A stretch of DNA of 6,209 nt from Planctomycetaceae bacterium (lineage in GTDB: Bacteria; Planctomycetota; Planctomycetia; Pirellulales; Thermoguttaceae), in NCBI GenBank assembly GCA_031261125.1, contig JAISJZ010000231.1:1-6209 (forward strand). Direction: 5' to 3'. The translations under genes and the position numbers were made by a program. This document shows, one piece after another, positions 5,159-6,209 of this stretch. The notes beneath the pieces are model-generated. The model saw only the letters and a list, made by a program, of their open reading frames with translations. It searched no databases and was not told the DNA's origin. The stretch's first letter is position 1. Each line of letters begins with the position of its first letter.

Positions 5159-6209
5159 GAAACGCTGGATTTATCTTCTGCTGGGAATGATTGCCAATTT
5201 GGCACAAGGAGTTGCCTACGCTTCGAGCGTGATTTGTGTGCCGATGATGGAAATGGTCGGTGTTCCGGCGGATGAGGCGAAAGTCCGCTTTGCGCTCATT
5301 TTTACATTGAGTTGCTGCTTTCTTCCCATCGGAATGATTGCCGGCGGGAAATTAGCCGCGGTGTCGCCGCGTATTTCGATTGCCCTCGGTGCGGTCATTT
5401 ACGGTGCCGGTCTGTTTGCTTCCGGTTATGTGCGGGACTACAACACATTGTGCCTTACTTTCGGTTTAATGCTTTCCATCGGCAGCGGGTTGGCATACGG
5501 TCCCATTGTCGCCAGTGCCGTCCGCTGGTTTCCTGACAAGCGGGGTCTTGCGTCCGGTCTCGTTGTCAGTGCTTTGGGGTTTGGTCCGGCGTGGATTGCA
5601 CCGTTTTGTGCCGCTTTGCTGGCGGAAAAATTTTCCATCGGTACGGTGCTGCAAATTCTCGGCGTTATCACATTCGCCGCGATTGGTTTGGCATCGTTCA
5701 TCGCACCGCCGCCGAAAAACGCAGCGCAGGCAGCGGCTGACGGTGCGAACGAGGTGAATTGGTTGCAGATGCTCGGCAGCGGACGTTTTTATTTGCTTGC
5801 TTTGCTGCTGTTTTTGGGTGCCGTGCCGGGCTTGATGATTATCAGCGGAGCAAAAGGAATCTTTGAAATCTTCGGCGGTTTTAGCGGGGCAACGGCGGCT
5901 GCATTGGTCGGCGTATTGGCGGCGGCTAACGCGCTTGGCAGATTTCTTTGGGGGGCGGTGAGCGATAAAATCGGTCGTATCAATACGGTATCGGTAATGT
6001 TCTTCATTTCGTCATTAACGATGGCAGCACTGCCGTTTGCGCATTCGCCGGCACTGCTCGTTGGTGTTATTATCGTCATCGGTTTGACATACGGCGGTTA
6101 TCTCGGTTTGTTTCCGTCGTTTTGTGCCGATGCGTTCGGGGCAAAAAATATGGCGTTGAATTATGCCGTGTTGTTCATTGCGTTTTCGATTGCCGCATTA
6201 GTTGGTCCG
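5157..6209 (+). CDS. Major facilitator transporter, OFA (oxalate/formate antiporter)-like, partial at the right edge
   Basis: This inner-membrane secondary transporter runs for 351 residues and leaves the window without a stop; the family usually has about 400-430. About eleven membrane segments are visible, roughly at 5-32, 46-66, 73-91, 95-122, 132-155, 161-183, then after a loop with PPPKN at 211-232, 243-265, 276-293, 299-320 and 334-351. The cytoplasmic motif RWFPDKRGLASGL (123-135) and the second-half motif GAVSDKIGR (266-274), a G-x-x-x-D-K-x-G-R loop, are typical of OFA-like MFS proteins. The ATG at 5157 is immediately followed by KRW and the first helix, as expected. No ribosome site is correctly spaced. 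The family includes carriers for oxalate, formate and other monocarboxylates; the substrate here cannot be read from sequence. No oxalate-degrading genes are in the window. Confidence 0.85.
   Translation, partial: MKRWIYLLLGMIANLAQGVAYASSVICVPMMEMVGVPADEAKVRFALIFTLSCCFLPIGMIAGGKLAAVSPRISIALGAVIYGAGLFASGYVRDYNTLCLTFGLMLSIGSGLAYGPIVASAVRWFPDKRGLASGLVVSALGFGPAWIAPFCAALLAEKFSIGTVLQILGVITFAAIGLASFIAPPPKNAAQAAADGANEVNWLQMLGSGRFYLLALLLFLGAVPGLMIISGAKGIFEIFGGFSGATAAALVGVLAAANALGRFLWGAVSDKIGRINTVSVMFFISSLTMAALPFAHSPALLVGVIIVIGLTYGGYLGLFPSFCADAFGAKNMALNYAVLFIAFSIAALVGP

Noticed and set aside
5216..6079. Minus-strand open frames opposite the transporter gene
   Set aside because: The plus strand encodes a continuous MFS protein with membrane helices and family motifs up to the right edge, so these are shadows.
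1..6209. A new multi-gene defence, mobile or biosynthetic system
   Set aside because: Every substantial gene belongs to a known family, mostly core metabolism or translation, and there is no unexplained gene cluster; what remains unexplained is limited to short non-coding elements.

Overview
The window is a stretch of ordinary bacterial chromosome, most likely from a member of the Planctomycetota (a Pirellulales-like or gut-type lineage). I base this on the DUF1844 protein, which has the planctomycete form, and on the look of RsmG (NLTRHTDYDKFVSRDIVD), ArgRS and the double-ACT protein. This is recognition by eye and has not been tested by a search. Base composition is moderate and codon use looks uniform across the genes.

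Left and centre, minus strand (4267 down to 1): five genes run in one direction, map (type I methionine aminopeptidase, GTG start), a DUF1844 gene, tyrA (prephenate dehydrogenase, TTG start), argS (arginyl-tRNA synthetase) and rsmG (16S rRNA m7G527 methyltransferase, cut by the left edge). DUF1844 and tyrA overlap by 4 bases and tyrA and argS are 14 bases apart, so these three look translationally linked. A 68-base gap after map holds a 7-base tandem repeat and a palindrome. A 128-base gap before rsmG holds a strong candidate promoter and a perfect inverted repeat, so rsmG probably has its own transcription start. The set combines N-terminal protein maturation, tyrosine synthesis, tRNA charging and ribosome modification: general translation and growth functions.

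Centre right, 4268-4463: a divergent control region. It holds a promoter for map on the minus strand, an isolated rho-independent terminator reading on the plus strand, and an extended -10 promoter that overlaps the end of that terminator and would serve the plus-strand gene.

Right, plus strand (4464 to 6209): a 185-residue protein of two ACT domains (GcvR-like), a 135-base spacer, and a major facilitator transporter resembling the OFA (oxalate/formate antiporter) family, cut by the right edge. The spacer holds a palindrome that repeats the one upstream of the DUF1844 gene, and a 9-base direct repeat whose second copy runs into the transporter start codon.

I see no CRISPR array, transposase, phage gene, toxin-antitoxin pair or defence system, and no new multi-gene system. 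The points worth following are small: a dispersed palindromic repeat placed before two gene starts, a possible short insertion before the transporter gene, a promoter-like site whose spacer is made of 7-base repeats, and two near-identical palindromes inside argS that both encode a GT(G/S)AAA peptide.
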